Source of the DNA: Planctomycetaceae bacterium
Lineage (GTDB): Bacteria > Planctomycetota > Phycisphaerae > Phycisphaerales > SM1A02
NCBI GenBank assembly: GCA_027483065.1
Contig: JAIXVI010000132.1
Span: 1 to 33,013 of the forward strand
Length of the DNA: 33,013 nt
Direction of reading: 5' to 3'
Positions 8,701 through 17,017 of this stretch are shown here, in pieces. The notes under the pieces were generated by a model. It saw nothing but the letters and a program-made list of their open reading frames with translations. It was not told the DNA's origin and did not search any database. Positions within the stretch are counted from its first letter, which is position 1; every line of letters starts with the position of its first letter. The translations under genes were made by a program, and so were the position numbers.

Positions 8701-9384
8701 GATTAAACCGCGAAATGCAATGCCCACGGCATTGCGCGGATCACGCGCCGAAATCGCATCAAGGACCGTTCGCACATCTCCCGATCCTCCACGCGAAAGC
8801 AACGCAACAAGCCGAATTTCGAGCGGCTCCACACGGTCAGGCGCGAGTTGTTCTGCCTCTTCGGTCGCGTCAAGCGCCGCTTGAAGATTGTTCTTACCGA
8901 TCGCATCTGCCGCGACAGAGAGCAATCGAGTCACGTCGCGCGGCAACGGTTCGACATCCTGCTTCGGCGGAAGTGTCGCGCGGAGACTCGTGATGGGTGT
9001 GTGAAGAGCGTCCGTCGTGCTTGAACCCGTCCCCACACTTGCGGGGACCTGAGTGCTCGCTGGAAACGTGCCCACAAGTAAGGGCACGCGCATCGGCATC
9101 GCTCGCAGGGAGCGCTCCGTCGTGCGCGCTTCGGTGTTCCCCGTCGAGGAATCGCCGGCTTCAGCCGGTTGGTCGCTGCGAACCTGCGACGGCTCCGTTG
9201 GCTGGCGCGTCGAGCAAGCCGACAATGCGACAGCGCTTGCCAAGAGAGCGATTGAAACGAACGGACGGGGCGATCGCGTGCTCACGGCATGACCGGCGGT
9301 GGAAATCGCGTGAGGCGCACGAGGAAGAGGTGAAGCGCGACCATTCATGTGAGAAGTCGCCCACGTTCCGCGCGTCTGCCTCAT
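5707..9384 (-). CDS. Large TPR-repeat lipoprotein
   Basis: A 1225-residue protein whose start overlaps the preceding stop as ATGA (9381-9384). The lipobox is late (LSAC, Cys57), leaving a long N-region; in-frame ATG 9348 or GTG 9285 would give more normal signals but lack a visible ribosome-binding site. The mature part is almost entirely helical. TPR-like pairs are clear near 150-240 (for example NLQAALDATEEAEQLAP) and near 1060-1170 (EAQNNLAYFVVDRG, then APDNPSILDTVGVLRYRQGR). The middle is Ala/Arg/Glu-rich degenerate repeat. Around residues 630-647 a run of GGGS units forms a flexible linker. I infer an outer-membrane or periplasmic scaffold; no enzymatic motif is seen. Confidence 0.85.
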   Translation of the reverse strand: MRQTRGTWATSHMNGRASPLPRAPHAISTAGHAVSTRSPRPFVSIALLASAVALSACSTRQPTEPSQVRSDQPAEAGDSSTGNTEARTTERSLRAMPMRVPLLVGTFPASTQVPASVGTGSSTTDALHTPITSLRATLPPKQDVEPLPRDVTRLLSVAADAIGKNNLQAALDATEEAEQLAPDRVEPLEIRLVALLSRGGSGDVRTVLDAISARDPRNAVGIAFRGLIAAQAGRDAEALALFALFIGEGAIERRGVAIPLPTEPGELEELAAACALRLGYADAALSAIAEAKRARATDGKILRRIGLLESDALVMLGRCDEACVILRGLIPAESALAASEDVDAKRAPATDATAASVRPLDEIAMLALLRLDLIEVERGRVAERLRDALSARQLAERSDFALWRVTRLAEMAQLAPSASDASTLDGTTLGARETSVSTSAVAATEGDGRRELLRLMLSDGTLTRAQRMEQLERVLVRFSGGFERDPMAMRFALWLLAREDLARAIDVATELVAEEPCAIDAVVAGLLLAPVDVDQILSILDQTRRGATADAMRSRVLARFGFADEAISVAEAARSRDPASLPLLAAAALAAAEASDVTILGEVDEVAGGRDSVLAPILARAWMLVGDEGRANDRGGSGGGSGGGSGGGSLASLLAANRSEDAVRLEATGRAALSSRLPFADECLALAAEIDPFGDALDPLAQRLTAVESAGEGTGQSASVLTRWADAAVATSPAVPTRRKLGLLLALNAGSVTRPTEIPPAPLGARFDALVLAPSSLRLTSTLAAQRARPQTIDAQAAVAQTLIATGDVAGAVAILERCSRSASVEGNSRAVGALLATAAEIAKREPTRARDMSRTAEALLPRLGRATSGDMLAAMRLAIVARSDEATLERLAERLARASRPLTVADTNGCLELLNGVRRVDDDPFPAALLADAIARDTRAEADARRRIARASIALGALSGGCWQRTESLLCDLASERIEVFVRASDMPSANVDGSTAVVGTGGAVDLGRQFVRAADAHALIGDELGSRRLLERAVFTEPVSAEAQNNLAYFVVDRGAVDEATIAMSLEALAKAPDNPSILDTVGVLRYRQGRLRDGADGMGAITLFRQALRIRPEDPSLETLDHLGDALWQDGDQQAAIRCWQQVGQVAQLRYPPQEIAKNLVEFQRREFGLALLEPAPLLRRLYGRIADRAARKLEEVARGEPPSVRPMTLEASDGIETGTNR

Positions 9385-11024
9385 TTGCGCTTCCCGCGCC
9401 TCGGTTTCTTACTCGCCTTCGCGTTCACTTTCGCAGTCGACTTCTTTTTCGAAGCATTCGGCGCGCTCTGTTTCGCAGACTTATTCGCAGACTTGTTCGC
9501 AGTCTTGTTCGCAGTCTTGTTCGCGCTCTTCTTCGAGGTGACATTCGACTTCGCGGTGCTGCGGGTGGTGTTCTTCGAGATTTGCTTGGGGGCTTGCTTC
9601 GAAACCTTCTTAGAGGCCTGCTTCGAATTCTTGCTCTTGGCAGACTTCTGCGAAGCGGCTTTTTTCTCAGCCGCTTTCTTTGCGAGAGCCTTCTTCTCGG
9701 CTGCCTTCTTCTCGGCGGCCTTCTTCGCTGCAAGTTGCTTTGCGAGTTGAGCCTTCTGCGCAGCGTCCTTCTTCGCCTTCGCTTCGGCGAGGAGGCGCTG
9801 GGCCTTCAGCTTCTTCTCAGCTTCGCGTGCACGTTTCGCTTCAGCCTTCGCACGCTCCGCGGCGCGCTTTGCCTCGCGCTTCGCCTCGAGCTGCTTGCGC
9901 TTCGCTTCGAGCTTCATGCGCTTGGCTTCGAGTTTTTCGCGCTCAGCTTGCTTCTTCGCAAGTTCCTTCTCACGGGCGATACGTGCTTTTTCGCGTGCTG
10001 CGTCGCGTTCGGCCTGCGCCTTCGCTCGCGCAGCCTCAGCAGCAACCTTCGCCTTTTCACGATCTTCGGCGGCCTTGATGCGCGCAGCCTCGGCCGCACG
10101 CTTCGCTTCTTCGCGCGCGATGCGATCCGCTTCGCGCTGCGCGATCGCAGCGACACGAGCGGCTTCGCGTTCGATGCGCTGACGAACACGCGCTTCTTCG
10201 GCTTCCTTCTTCTCGCGAATGCGCTGCTCTTCGCGCGCAATTTCCGCAAGCCGACGTTCTTCGACTTCGCGCTCGGCAGCTTCGATCGCTGCACGTTTCT
10301 CGGCTTCGATGCGCGCCTTCTCCGCTTCCACAGCGGCGCGGAAGCCCGCGTGACGAGCGAGGTATGCCGATCGGAACTTCAGCGTGTTCTTGCCGCCCGC
10401 GCCGATGGCCTCACGCTTCATCGCGTCGAGCGCGCCAGAGACCTTGAGGTACTCCTCGATCTTGTGGTGCTTCGCGATCCACGCGGCGACGTCAGGCGTC
10501 GTTGCCGTCGGATCGACCGCATCTTGCTGGACGAGCAACTCAACCATCGAGTCATCGATGATGGGCGAAGGATTCTCGAACGCGACCACCGCCGTGCGGC
10601 CCGCCACAAATGGCGGAATGTCCGCGAGACCATCGAGGTACGCACGCTGATCCTTGCGCGAGAGATTCCGCAGATGATCGAGCGACGTTCGGTGCTGCCG
10701 ACGGAAAACGTCGTTGAGTGTCGCGCGAAGCCGCGCTGCACGCTCCTCGACAAACGGATACTTGTCACCGATCGTCTCGATGACTTCCCGCTCGAGCATC
10801 ACGCGCAGTTCATTCGCGTCGACGACGAGCCTCGAGAGTCGGCCAAGCGCCTCCTCCGCGAGTTTCGGCGTGCTTTCCCAAAGCAAGAAGTTGGTCAACA
10901 AGATCGCAAGTGGATCGTTGGCCTCGTGCCCTGGTAAGACCGGCGTCTCGCCGAGTACCAGCGCGCCGTTGTGCTTGCGGAGAATGGCCCCAAACTTGGG
11001 CGCACGGACGAGTTCGACCTTCAT
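9381..11024 (-). CDS. Degenerate EndoIII-fold protein with coiled coil and histone-like tail
   Basis: A 547-residue three-part protein. Residues about 35-205 follow the HhH-GPD (endonuclease III) pattern: an N-terminal helix DPLAILLTNFLLWESTPKLA, a middle helix set, a helix-hairpin-helix-like LADIPPFVAGRTAVVAF (133-149) and a PIIDDSM segment in which Asp157/158 fits the catalytic Asp. The Nth catalytic Lys is not conserved (Arg143 or Gly lies there), and there is no Cys anywhere, so no 4Fe-4S cluster. Residues about 228-440 are one long charged Ala/Glu/Lys/Arg helix. The last 100 residues are Lys/Ala/Ser repeats (KTANKTAN, SKKKS, KKPRRGKRK) like histone H1 or HU tails. It overlaps rbfA and the TPR gene by 4 bp each, where truB often sits. 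DNA or RNA binding is inference. Confidence 0.82.
   Translation of the reverse strand: MKVELVRAPKFGAILRKHNGALVLGETPVLPGHEANDPLAILLTNFLLWESTPKLAEEALGRLSRLVVDANELRVMLEREVIETIGDKYPFVEERAARLRATLNDVFRRQHRTSLDHLRNLSRKDQRAYLDGLADIPPFVAGRTAVVAFENPSPIIDDSMVELLVQQDAVDPTATTPDVAAWIAKHHKIEEYLKVSGALDAMKREAIGAGGKNTLKFRSAYLARHAGFRAAVEAEKARIEAEKRAAIEAAEREVEERRLAEIAREEQRIREKKEAEEARVRQRIEREAARVAAIAQREADRIAREEAKRAAEAARIKAAEDREKAKVAAEAARAKAQAERDAAREKARIAREKELAKKQAEREKLEAKRMKLEAKRKQLEAKREAKRAAERAKAEAKRAREAEKKLKAQRLLAEAKAKKDAAQKAQLAKQLAAKKAAEKKAAEKKALAKKAAEKKAASQKSAKSKNSKQASKKVSKQAPKQISKNTTRSTAKSNVTSKKSANKTANKTANKSANKSAKQSAPNASKKKSTAKVNAKASKKPRRGKRK
9469..9528. repeat. Five 12-bp tandem units in the histone-like tail
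   Basis: Five near-identical 12-bp units ((c/t)tgttcgcagac-like, 9469-9528) encode the four-residue repeat (S/T)A(N/K)(K/Q) of the Lys-rich tail on the minus strand. Two central copies are identical. The unit keeps the reading frame, so copy number could change without a frameshift. Confidence 0.8.
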
Positions 11025-11665
11025 CGTGTCTTGTCCTCCGGCCTTTCCTTCCCGTCCCCTTCATCTTCATCAACCGGAATCGCCGACGCTGTCGACTCCG
11101 CCGAAGCAGAGCCGCTCGTCGATCGAATCGCGGAATCGAGTGCCGCCTCGCGCTTGAAGCGCTCATCGACCTCGAAGACCAATGTTGGCACGCGACCAAT
11201 GCGCGTTTCGTCCATCACGCGACGACGCAAGAATCCGGCAGCCGCGCGGAGCCCTGACAGCGTGAGCGACGCCTTTTGCTCAGGCAGCACCGACACCTTG
11301 ATGCGCGCCTGCGCGAGATCAGGCGTCAACTCGACGTCGGTGACCGAGACCAAGCCCTGCACACGCGGGTCATTCAGCCCGCGTGCGATTTCGGCTTGGA
11401 CGGCACGACGAATCTCACCCGCAACTTGCAACGGGCGATCGGTGCGCTGCGTCTCGTCGCCGAGTGGACCACGCAAGCGCGTGGGCCTCGCAGCAGCGCT
11501 CTTTCCAGCAGGCTTCGCAGCAGATTTCCCTGCGAATTTGCCATCCCGCGGAAGCCCTGCATTCGGATCACGCCGACGCGGCCCCTTCGCGGGTCCTGAA
11601 GGACCAGCGTGGGATTCGCGGTGATCTCCACCGTCGTCTTCATGCATGTCACGTCGAGAAGCCAT
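11021..11665 (-). CDS. rbfA: Ribosome-binding factor A with terminal extensions
   Basis: RbfA assists late 30S maturation near the 16S 5' helix. The 214-residue protein has the family core at about 72-180: RTDRPLQVAGEIRRAVQAEI, then DPRVQGLVSVTDVELTPDL, then SGLRAAAGFLRRRV and RVPTLVFEVDE, the single type-II KH fold. Most RbfA proteins have 110-140 residues. Here a basic Lys/Ala/Pro/Gly-rich extension (1-70) and an acidic Ser/Glu/Asp tail (181-214) are added. ATG 11665 is chosen; GTG 11668 directly before it is equally close to an AGGGGG site. It starts 20 bp after infB stops, and its stop overlaps the next gene by ATGA. Confidence 0.92.
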   Translation of the reverse strand: MASRRDMHEDDGGDHRESHAGPSGPAKGPRRRDPNAGLPRDGKFAGKSAAKPAGKSAAARPTRLRGPLGDETQRTDRPLQVAGEIRRAVQAEIARGLNDPRVQGLVSVTDVELTPDLAQARIKVSVLPEQKASLTLSGLRAAAGFLRRRVMDETRIGRVPTLVFEVDERFKREAALDSAIRSTSGSASAESTASAIPVDEDEGDGKERPEDKTR

Positions 11666-11685
11666 CACGAACAAACCCCCTGAAT

Positions 11686-14600
11686 TCAACTTCTCGACAC
11701 CGTGACGGTCTTGTAGCACTCGAGGACGTCGCCGACCTTGATGTCGTCGTAGCCCACGATCTTCATGCCGCACTCGGTACCAGCGCGCACTTCCTTCGCA
11801 TCGTCCTTGAAGCGCTTGAGCTGCTCGAGACGACGATCCTTCTCGATGACGATGCCATCGCGCGTGACGCGGATCTGCGCATTGCGCTCGACCACGCCAT
11901 CGGTGACATAGCAACCGGCGATCGCGCCGACCTTCGAGATCTTGAACACCTGACGCACTTCTGCGTGACCGAGGACCTCGAGCTTGAGCTCGGGTGCGAG
12001 CATGCCGCGCGCAGCCTTCGTGACGTCGTCGATGAGGTCGTAGATGACTTCGTAGAGTCGGATCTCGATACCCTTCGACTCGGCCAACTGACGAGCCTTG
12101 CCGCTCGAAGTGACGTTGAAACCAACGATGATCGCCTTCGTTGCCTCGGCGAGCGTGACGTCGGACTCGTTGATACCGCCTGCCGACGCGCTCTTGACGC
12201 TGACGACGACCTCTTCGGTCGGCAGCTTCGAAAGCATCGCCTTGAGCGCTTCGACCGAGCCCTGCACATCGCCCTTGACGACGAGCGCGAGTTCCTTGCG
12301 GCCCTGCTTCTCGAGGTGCTTGAAGATGTTGTCGAGCGTGATCTTCGGCGCCGCGAGTTCGCGCTCGCGGTCGATACGACGTCGCTCTTCCGCAGCTTCT
12401 TCCGCGGCGCGAATCGACTGCACAACGAAGGCCTTGTCGCCCGCGTCAGGCAATTCATCGATGCCGGAGATTGCCACAGGAGTCGAGGGGAACGCTTCGG
12501 TGATGCGCTCACCGCGATCGTTGATGATGTCACGAACGCGGCCGTAACCGCGACCGATGACGATGAAGTCGCCCTTCTTGAGGCGGCCTTCTTGCACCAT
12601 CACGCGCGCCACCGGACCGCGACCTTCTTCGATCGACGCTTCGAGGACGCTACCTCGCGCCATGCCACCGAAGTCGGCCTTGAGTTCGAGGAGTTCCGCT
12701 TGGTAATCGAGCATCGCGAGGAGTTCCTCGATGCCGTCACCGCGCGTCGCGCTTGTCTTGATGACTTCCGTATCGCCGCCCCACTCCACCGGATTGAGGC
12801 CGTGCTCGGCGAGCTGGCCGAGCAAACGACGAATGTTCGGCTCAGTCGCATCAGGGCGATCGATCTTGTTCATCGCGACCACGATCGGAACACCCGCCGC
12901 CTTCGCGTGCTGGATCGATTCGATCGTTTGCGGCATGACGCCGTCAACCGCCGACACGACGAGCACGACGATGTCGGTCACCTTCGCGCCGCGCGCACGC
13001 ATCGACGTAAACGCTTCGTGGCCCGGCGTATCGATGAACGTCACCATGCGATCGACATCGCCCGACTTCACTGGCACGCAGAACGCACGGGTCGACTGGG
13101 TGATACCACCCGCTTCGCCAGCCGCGATATTCGTCTTGCGAATCCGGTCGAGCAAGCTCGTCTTACCGTGGTCGACGTGACCGAGGATGGTCACGATCGG
13201 TGCGCGGCGACGCTCGTCGACGCGCTCGCGATCCTTGAAGCGCTCTTCGATGATCTCAGCCGCAGACTTCGCTTCATCGACGATGAGGTCGATCTCGAAG
13301 TCCATCATGATCTCGATGGCCTTCTCGCGATCGATGGCGCTGTTGATGGTCGCCATCGTTCCGCCGAGGAAGAGCTTCTTGATGATGTCGGTTGCCTTGA
13401 TGCCGGTCGCAGCCGAAAGTTCTTTGATCGTCAGCGGCTCAGCAACGTGAATCTGTTGCACTTCACCGGGCTTCCGCTCGGTGCGTTGTCCGCCGCCACC
13501 CATACCGCCGCCCATCGGTCGACCCGACGGCGTACGGTGCGAGGACATAAAGCCCTTCGCCGCATCGAGACGCGCCTTGCGGTCGCGAATGTCCTGCGCG
13601 CCAAACTCGATGCGCGCCGATTCGCCCGCACGACCGGAACGAGAAGAAGACCCGACACCTCGGCCGCGAGCGCCACCTGCGGCACCACCCGCGCCGCCCG
13701 TGCGTCCCATCGGTCCGCGCGCGCCACCGGGTCCGGCGGTGCCTGGACCTGTGCGACGCATCGGCGGTGGCGTTGGAAGATTGTCTGCTTGCTCAACGCG
13801 GATGACTTGCGGACCCGCGAGTCGCGTCTTCTCTTTGTTCGTCAGTTGCTGACCCGCTGGGCCAACGATTGACGGCCGCGAAGGCACGTTCATGACGGGC
13901 TTCGCGCCGGACGTGTCGGTGAGCGACGATGGCGGCGGCGGCGGTGCTGTGATCACGCGACGCGCCACAGGAGCCGTTGGCGTCGCTGGAGTTTGCGGTG
14001 GCTTTCCACCGGTTCCGTCGAGCCGCGGTTGAGGACGTGCACTCAAACCAGCCGGTATGCGGTATGTGGGTGGAGTGGCGGATGGCGGCGTCGTTGCACC
14101 CGCTCCCGCTGTTCGCGCGGTTGGCGCCGCCGCGGAGGGAGTCGAGGCCGTTGGCGCGACCGAGGAATCTGAGGGCGACTTCGCGGTGGCGGGAGCCGCT
14201 GCGGCAGTCGCACTCGACGCTGCATCGTCTCGCTTGGCAGATGACGCCGTGACGGGCGAGGTTGGAGTCGAAGAAGCGACCGAAGCGGACACGGAAGCCG
14301 CTTTCGCTGAGGTCGGCGCTGACGTGGCTGACGTGGCTGACGTGGCTGCCGCGGTTGTCGCCGCCGGCATCGCAGAGGTCGCTGCGCCCGTCGAACCACT
14401 CGCCGATGGAGTCACGCCCGGAGCGTTCGAACCCGACGTACCGACGTCCGCGCTCGGAGCAGTGGCTGCAGTCGCTTCATCCGAAGACAACTTCGCCGAA
14501 GTCTTGGCCGCGGACTTCGCAACCGCGCCCGACTCTTCGGAGGGGGTTGGCGTGGAGACAGCCGGCTTACGGGTTGCGCGCTTCGCAACAGCTGGAGCAG

Positions 14601-14994
14601 CGTCGCTCACATCCGCATCCATATCCGCGCTCGCCGCCGACTTCGTAGTGCCCTTCGCGGCCGATTTGGCCGCTGCAGACGCCGTCGTCGCCGCTTTGGC
14701 GGAGGCTGCCGACTTGGTCGCGCTCGCTTCCGACTCGGCAGCAGACGACTCCTCCGCCGAGGAGCCCGACTCAACATCGGATGCGTCAGCGACTGCAGTC
14801 GCCGTTGCTGCCGCTCCCCCTGCATTCGCGAACCACTCGCGGATCGTCAGCGCAAGGCCGACCGACACCGGCGAAAGGTGGGTTGCGACATCGGGAATAT
14901 CTTCGGCCTGGCAACGCGCGACGATGTCCTTGGAACTCACACCGAGTTCCTTGGCAAGCTGATGCACCTTCAGCGGGGCGGGTTTCTTCGACAA
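11686..14994 (-). CDS. infB: Translation initiation factor IF-2
   Basis: IF-2 is the GTPase that places initiator tRNA on the 30S subunit and joins subunits. At 1102 residues it is longer than E. coli IF-2 (890). The N-terminal IF2N domain ([15 protein letters not shown]) is followed by a roughly 400-residue Ala/Ser/Thr/Pro-rich linker, a Gly/Arg-rich patch, a second IF2N-like segment ([21 protein letters not shown]), then the G domain: GHVDHGKTS near residue 600, DTPGHEAF, and NKIDRP. The C-terminal domains end in [14 protein letters not shown]. The linker contains a PPPPP run near 350, an expected EF-P target. The start is TTG 14994 with AGGAGG five bases before it; the first residues are already the IF2N domain, so no later start fits. 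Confidence 0.97.
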   Translation of the reverse strand: MSKKPAPLKVHQLAKELGVSSKDIVARCQAEDIPDVATHLSPVSVGLALTIREWFANAGGAAATATAVADASDVESGSSAEESSAAESEASATKSAASAKAATTASAAAKSAAKGTTKSAASADMDADVSDAAPAVAKRATRKPAVSTPTPSEESGAVAKSAAKTSAKLSSDEATAATAPSADVGTSGSNAPGVTPSASGSTGAATSAMPAATTAAATSATSATSAPTSAKAASVSASVASSTPTSPVTASSAKRDDAASSATAAAAPATAKSPSDSSVAPTASTPSAAAPTARTAGAGATTPPSATPPTYRIPAGLSARPQPRLDGTGGKPPQTPATPTAPVARRVITAPPPPPSSLTDTSGAKPVMNVPSRPSIVGPAGQQLTNKEKTRLAGPQVIRVEQADNLPTPPPMRRTGPGTAGPGGARGPMGRTGGAGGAAGGARGRGVGSSSRSGRAGESARIEFGAQDIRDRKARLDAAKGFMSSHRTPSGRPMGGGMGGGGQRTERKPGEVQQIHVAEPLTIKELSAATGIKATDIIKKLFLGGTMATINSAIDREKAIEIMMDFEIDLIVDEAKSAAEIIEERFKDRERVDERRRAPIVTILGHVDHGKTSLLDRIRKTNIAAGEAGGITQSTRAFCVPVKSGDVDRMVTFIDTPGHEAFTSMRARGAKVTDIVVLVVSAVDGVMPQTIESIQHAKAAGVPIVVAMNKIDRPDATEPNIRRLLGQLAEHGLNPVEWGGDTEVIKTSATRGDGIEELLAMLDYQAELLELKADFGGMARGSVLEASIEEGRGPVARVMVQEGRLKKGDFIVIGRGYGRVRDIINDRGERITEAFPSTPVAISGIDELPDAGDKAFVVQSIRAAEEAAEERRRIDRERELAAPKITLDNIFKHLEKQGRKELALVVKGDVQGSVEALKAMLSKLPTEEVVVSVKSASAGGINESDVTLAEATKAIIVGFNVTSSGKARQLAESKGIEIRLYEVIYDLIDDVTKAARGMLAPELKLEVLGHAEVRQVFKISKVGAIAGCYVTDGVVERNAQIRVTRDGIVIEKDRRLEQLKRFKDDAKEVRAGTECGMKIVGYDDIKVGDVLECYKTVTVSRS

Positions 14995-15006
14995 GCAGTC
15001 CTCCTA
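14992..15006 (-). promoter_or_regulatory. infB ribosome-binding site and TTG start
   Basis: On the minus strand AGGAGG is followed by ACTGC and the start codon TTG (14994-14992). The near-perfect Shine-Dalgarno decides this rare start. A weak start codon on a strong site could set IF-2 output. Confidence 0.8.
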
Positions 15007-15020
15007 AAGCCCATTTCACC

Positions 15021-15093
15021 TAAGCGCTCAGAACACCCTGAGCCGCTTCCAACACTCTCACGACGCTCGGCGCCACGCGTGTGGCGACCGAGC
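15021..15093 (-). promoter_or_regulatory. Two stem-loops in the nusA-infB gap
   Basis: The 118-bp gap holds two hairpins. One pairs 15021-15030 with 15037-15047 (one bulge, six-base loop). The other pairs 15065-15076 with 15081-15093 (12 bp, one bulged base, GCGT loop). Neither has a T-run on the minus strand, so they are not obvious terminators. They could be RNase processing sites or leader structures upstream of the infB ribosome-binding site. Confidence 0.5.
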
Positions 15094-15112
15094 ACGATCT
15101 CATCCCACACGA

Positions 15113-16474
15113 TCAACCATTCGCACGGCCGGAGCGGTGCGCGCCGAGGATCGAATCCGCAGCGCTTTCCGCGTCGGCATCGGGTTCTGCGCCCGAGCCT
15201 TCGGAGCCCTGCGTCGTTCCCAAGATTGCTTCGGTCGCGGCCGCATCTTCCGCGGCACGTGCCGCAGCTTCCGCTTGCTCGCGCTCGCGTTCTACTTCAA
15301 CCTCACGTGCGCGATTCGACGCCGACGCACACATGATGTCTGCGAGCTCGTCTGAAATCTCGAGCTCTTCCATCAGCATTTGAGGCCCAATCTCCTCGAC
15401 GTCGAAGACGCTGATCATGCCGAGCGCGCCCAGCTTGTCGAGCATTTCGTCGTTGACACCCTCGATCGGACGCAGGGTTTCCTGCAGGATCTCGAGGCCC
15501 TTCGCGAACTCGACCGGCGTCAGGATGTCAATGTCCCAACCCGTGAGTCGCGCTGCGAGGCGCACGTTCTGACCGCGCTTACCAATCGCAAGCGACAGTT
15601 GGTCTTCGCGCACGATGATCGTGGCGCGGCCGAGTTCGAAGCAGAGGCTGACTTCTTCGACCGCAGCCGGACGAACGGCGTTCGAGATGAGCACTTGGCT
15701 CGACTCGTTCCAGAGCACGATGTCGATCTTCTCGCCGTTCACTTCGTCAACGATGTTGCGAATACGGCTGCCACGGACACCGATGCAGGCGCCCTTTGCA
15801 TCGACCTTCGAGTCAACGCTCGCGACCGCGACCTTGCAACGTTGGCCAGGCTCACGCGCGAGCGCCTTGATTTCGATCACGCGCTCAGCAACTTCCGGAA
15901 CTTCGGCCTCAAAGAGGCGACGGATGAAGTCGGGATTCGCGCGGGAAAGAATGATCTTGACTTGGCTTCCGGCGTCGCGCACGTCGAGCACGAGGCAACG
16001 AATGCGGTCGCCCGGCTTGAACATCTCGCCTGGGATCTGCTCAGACTTCGGCATGAACGCCTCAGCGCGATCGACTTGTACGATCAGTGCCGGACCTTCT
16101 TGGCGCACGACGGTTCCCGCAACGATTTCGCCCTGCTTCTTCGCGAACTCTTCCATCAGCGCGTTCCGCTCGTCTTCGCGGAACTTCTGAATCATCACTT
16201 GCTTCGCGGTTTGCGCGGGGATGCGGCCGAGACGCTCGATCGGGATCATCTCGCGATCCACAATCTCGCCCTCTTCATTCATGATGTTGCGCCAGATCGT
16301 GATCTTGCCCGAGAGGCGGTCCATCTCGCAGCCGAATTCTTCGTTGTCGAGCGAGTCAAAGTGCTTGCGTGCAGCACTGATCATCGCCATCTCAAGATCG
16401 CGGAAAAGATGCTCGCGGTCGATGTTCCGGTCGCGTGCGATCGAGTCGAGGATGCGAAGAGTTTCAGCGTTCAT
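15113..16474 (-). CDS. nusA: Transcription termination/antitermination factor NusA
   Basis: NusA binds RNA polymerase and nascent RNA to control pausing, termination and antitermination. Start ATG 16474 gives 453 residues. Order: NusA N-terminal domain 1-110 (LRILDSIARDRNIDREHLF), S1 domain 115-180 (GEIVAGTVVRQEGPALIVQV), KH1 with GVRGSRI at 232-238, KH2 with GKRGQN at 298-303, then a short helical segment 340-390 with KLGALGMISVFDVEEIG. The tail (391-453) is a charged helix followed by acidic Ala/Glu/Ser residues. A longer in-frame reading to 16771 exists but crosses a terminator and lies outside the family. It heads the cluster with infB and rbfA; neither rimP upstream nor ylxR downstream is present. 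Confidence 0.97.
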   Translation of the reverse strand: MNAETLRILDSIARDRNIDREHLFRDLEMAMISAARKHFDSLDNEEFGCEMDRLSGKITIWRNIMNEEGEIVDREMIPIERLGRIPAQTAKQVMIQKFREDERNALMEEFAKKQGEIVAGTVVRQEGPALIVQVDRAEAFMPKSEQIPGEMFKPGDRIRCLVLDVRDAGSQVKIILSRANPDFIRRLFEAEVPEVAERVIEIKALAREPGQRCKVAVASVDSKVDAKGACIGVRGSRIRNIVDEVNGEKIDIVLWNESSQVLISNAVRPAAVEEVSLCFELGRATIIVREDQLSLAIGKRGQNVRLAARLTGWDIDILTPVEFAKGLEILQETLRPIEGVNDEMLDKLGALGMISVFDVEEIGPQMLMEELEISDELADIMCASASNRAREVEVEREREQAEAAARAAEDAAATEAILGTTQGSEGSGAEPDADAESAADSILGAHRSGRANG

Positions 16475-16684
16475 GGCGAGGTGACCTTTGAGACCTTTCT
16501 CTGGCGTGCGCGCGAGTGCCTTCAAGATGCGGCAGCCGCGAGCGAGATTGTTCCGCAACGTGTGCTGCGGCTGGGTTGTCCCGCGACGACTGCCGCGGTT
16601 GAGATGTTGTGCGCGTGTTCTTGATTTGGCCGACTCCGCCGAACACGTCTTCACGTTGTTCAACGCGACGAGTGAACAGACACA

Positions 16685-16710
16685 GCCAAACAGAAAGGCC
16701 AAACAGAAAA
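16685..16710. repeat. Two 13-bp tandem copies at the terminator tail
   Basis: gccaaacagaaag (16685-16697) is followed directly by gccaaacagaaaa (16698-16710). On the minus strand they give a T-rich tail of TTTTCTGTTT followed by a second CTTTCTGTTT, so the terminator's U-tract is effectively doubled. Confidence 0.7.
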
Positions 16711-16732
16711 GCCACGCGCAGTTGCGCATGGC
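16701..16732 (-). terminator. Rho-independent terminator in the fliM-nusA gap
   Basis: On the minus strand a 9-bp stem with one G-U pair (16732-16724 with 16719-16711, loop of four) runs into TTTTCTGTTT. It would stop transcription coming from fliM or from an independent unit in the gap, about 600 bases after the fliM stop and about 230 bases before nusA. nusA should therefore have its own promoter between 16475 and 16700. Confidence 0.7.
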
Positions 16733-17017
16733 CGGTTCAGTGCCTGCGGACATCACCGCAGGTGGTTCCATCGTGCCGAATGGTCAAGCCATCACGGTCG
16801 CAGGAAGCCTCCGGGGATGTCGAACGACTGCCGTGCGAGGCTCATGCTTTGGTGCATGCCTCGGGGCAAACTGTGACGCGCAGTCTTGGAAGACAACTTG
16901 GGATACAACTCGTGCGCAAACGTCGATCGTGAACGACTTTGTCGCCACGCCGACGAAGGGCACGCGAAGCATCCAAAGCTTCGCGCCACGCTCGAGCCAG
17001 ACCAGAGATGAGACCTT

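Noticed and set aside
8997-10937. Long plus-strand open frame of 646 codons
   Set aside because: It is the complement of the low-complexity Lys/Ala/Glu gene and of the TPR gene start; Leu/Arg/Phe-rich composition with no domain. The minus-strand frames have gene overlaps and recognisable folds.
11383-13872. Plus-strand open frame of 829 codons opposite infB
   Set aside because: It is antisense to the conserved IF-2 G domain and C-terminal domains; His/Asp/Arg-rich composition is the usual shadow of a GC-rich gene.
16475-16771. In-frame N-terminal extension of nusA with a hydrophobic stretch resembling a signal peptide
   Set aside because: The hydrophobic codons are the T-rich tail of the terminator at 16701-16732, the family start at 16474 is well placed, and NusA is cytoplasmic.
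16784-16972. 62-codon minus-strand frame in the same gap
   Set aside because: No ribosome-binding site, no hydrophobic or conserved pattern, and it spans two hairpin regions.
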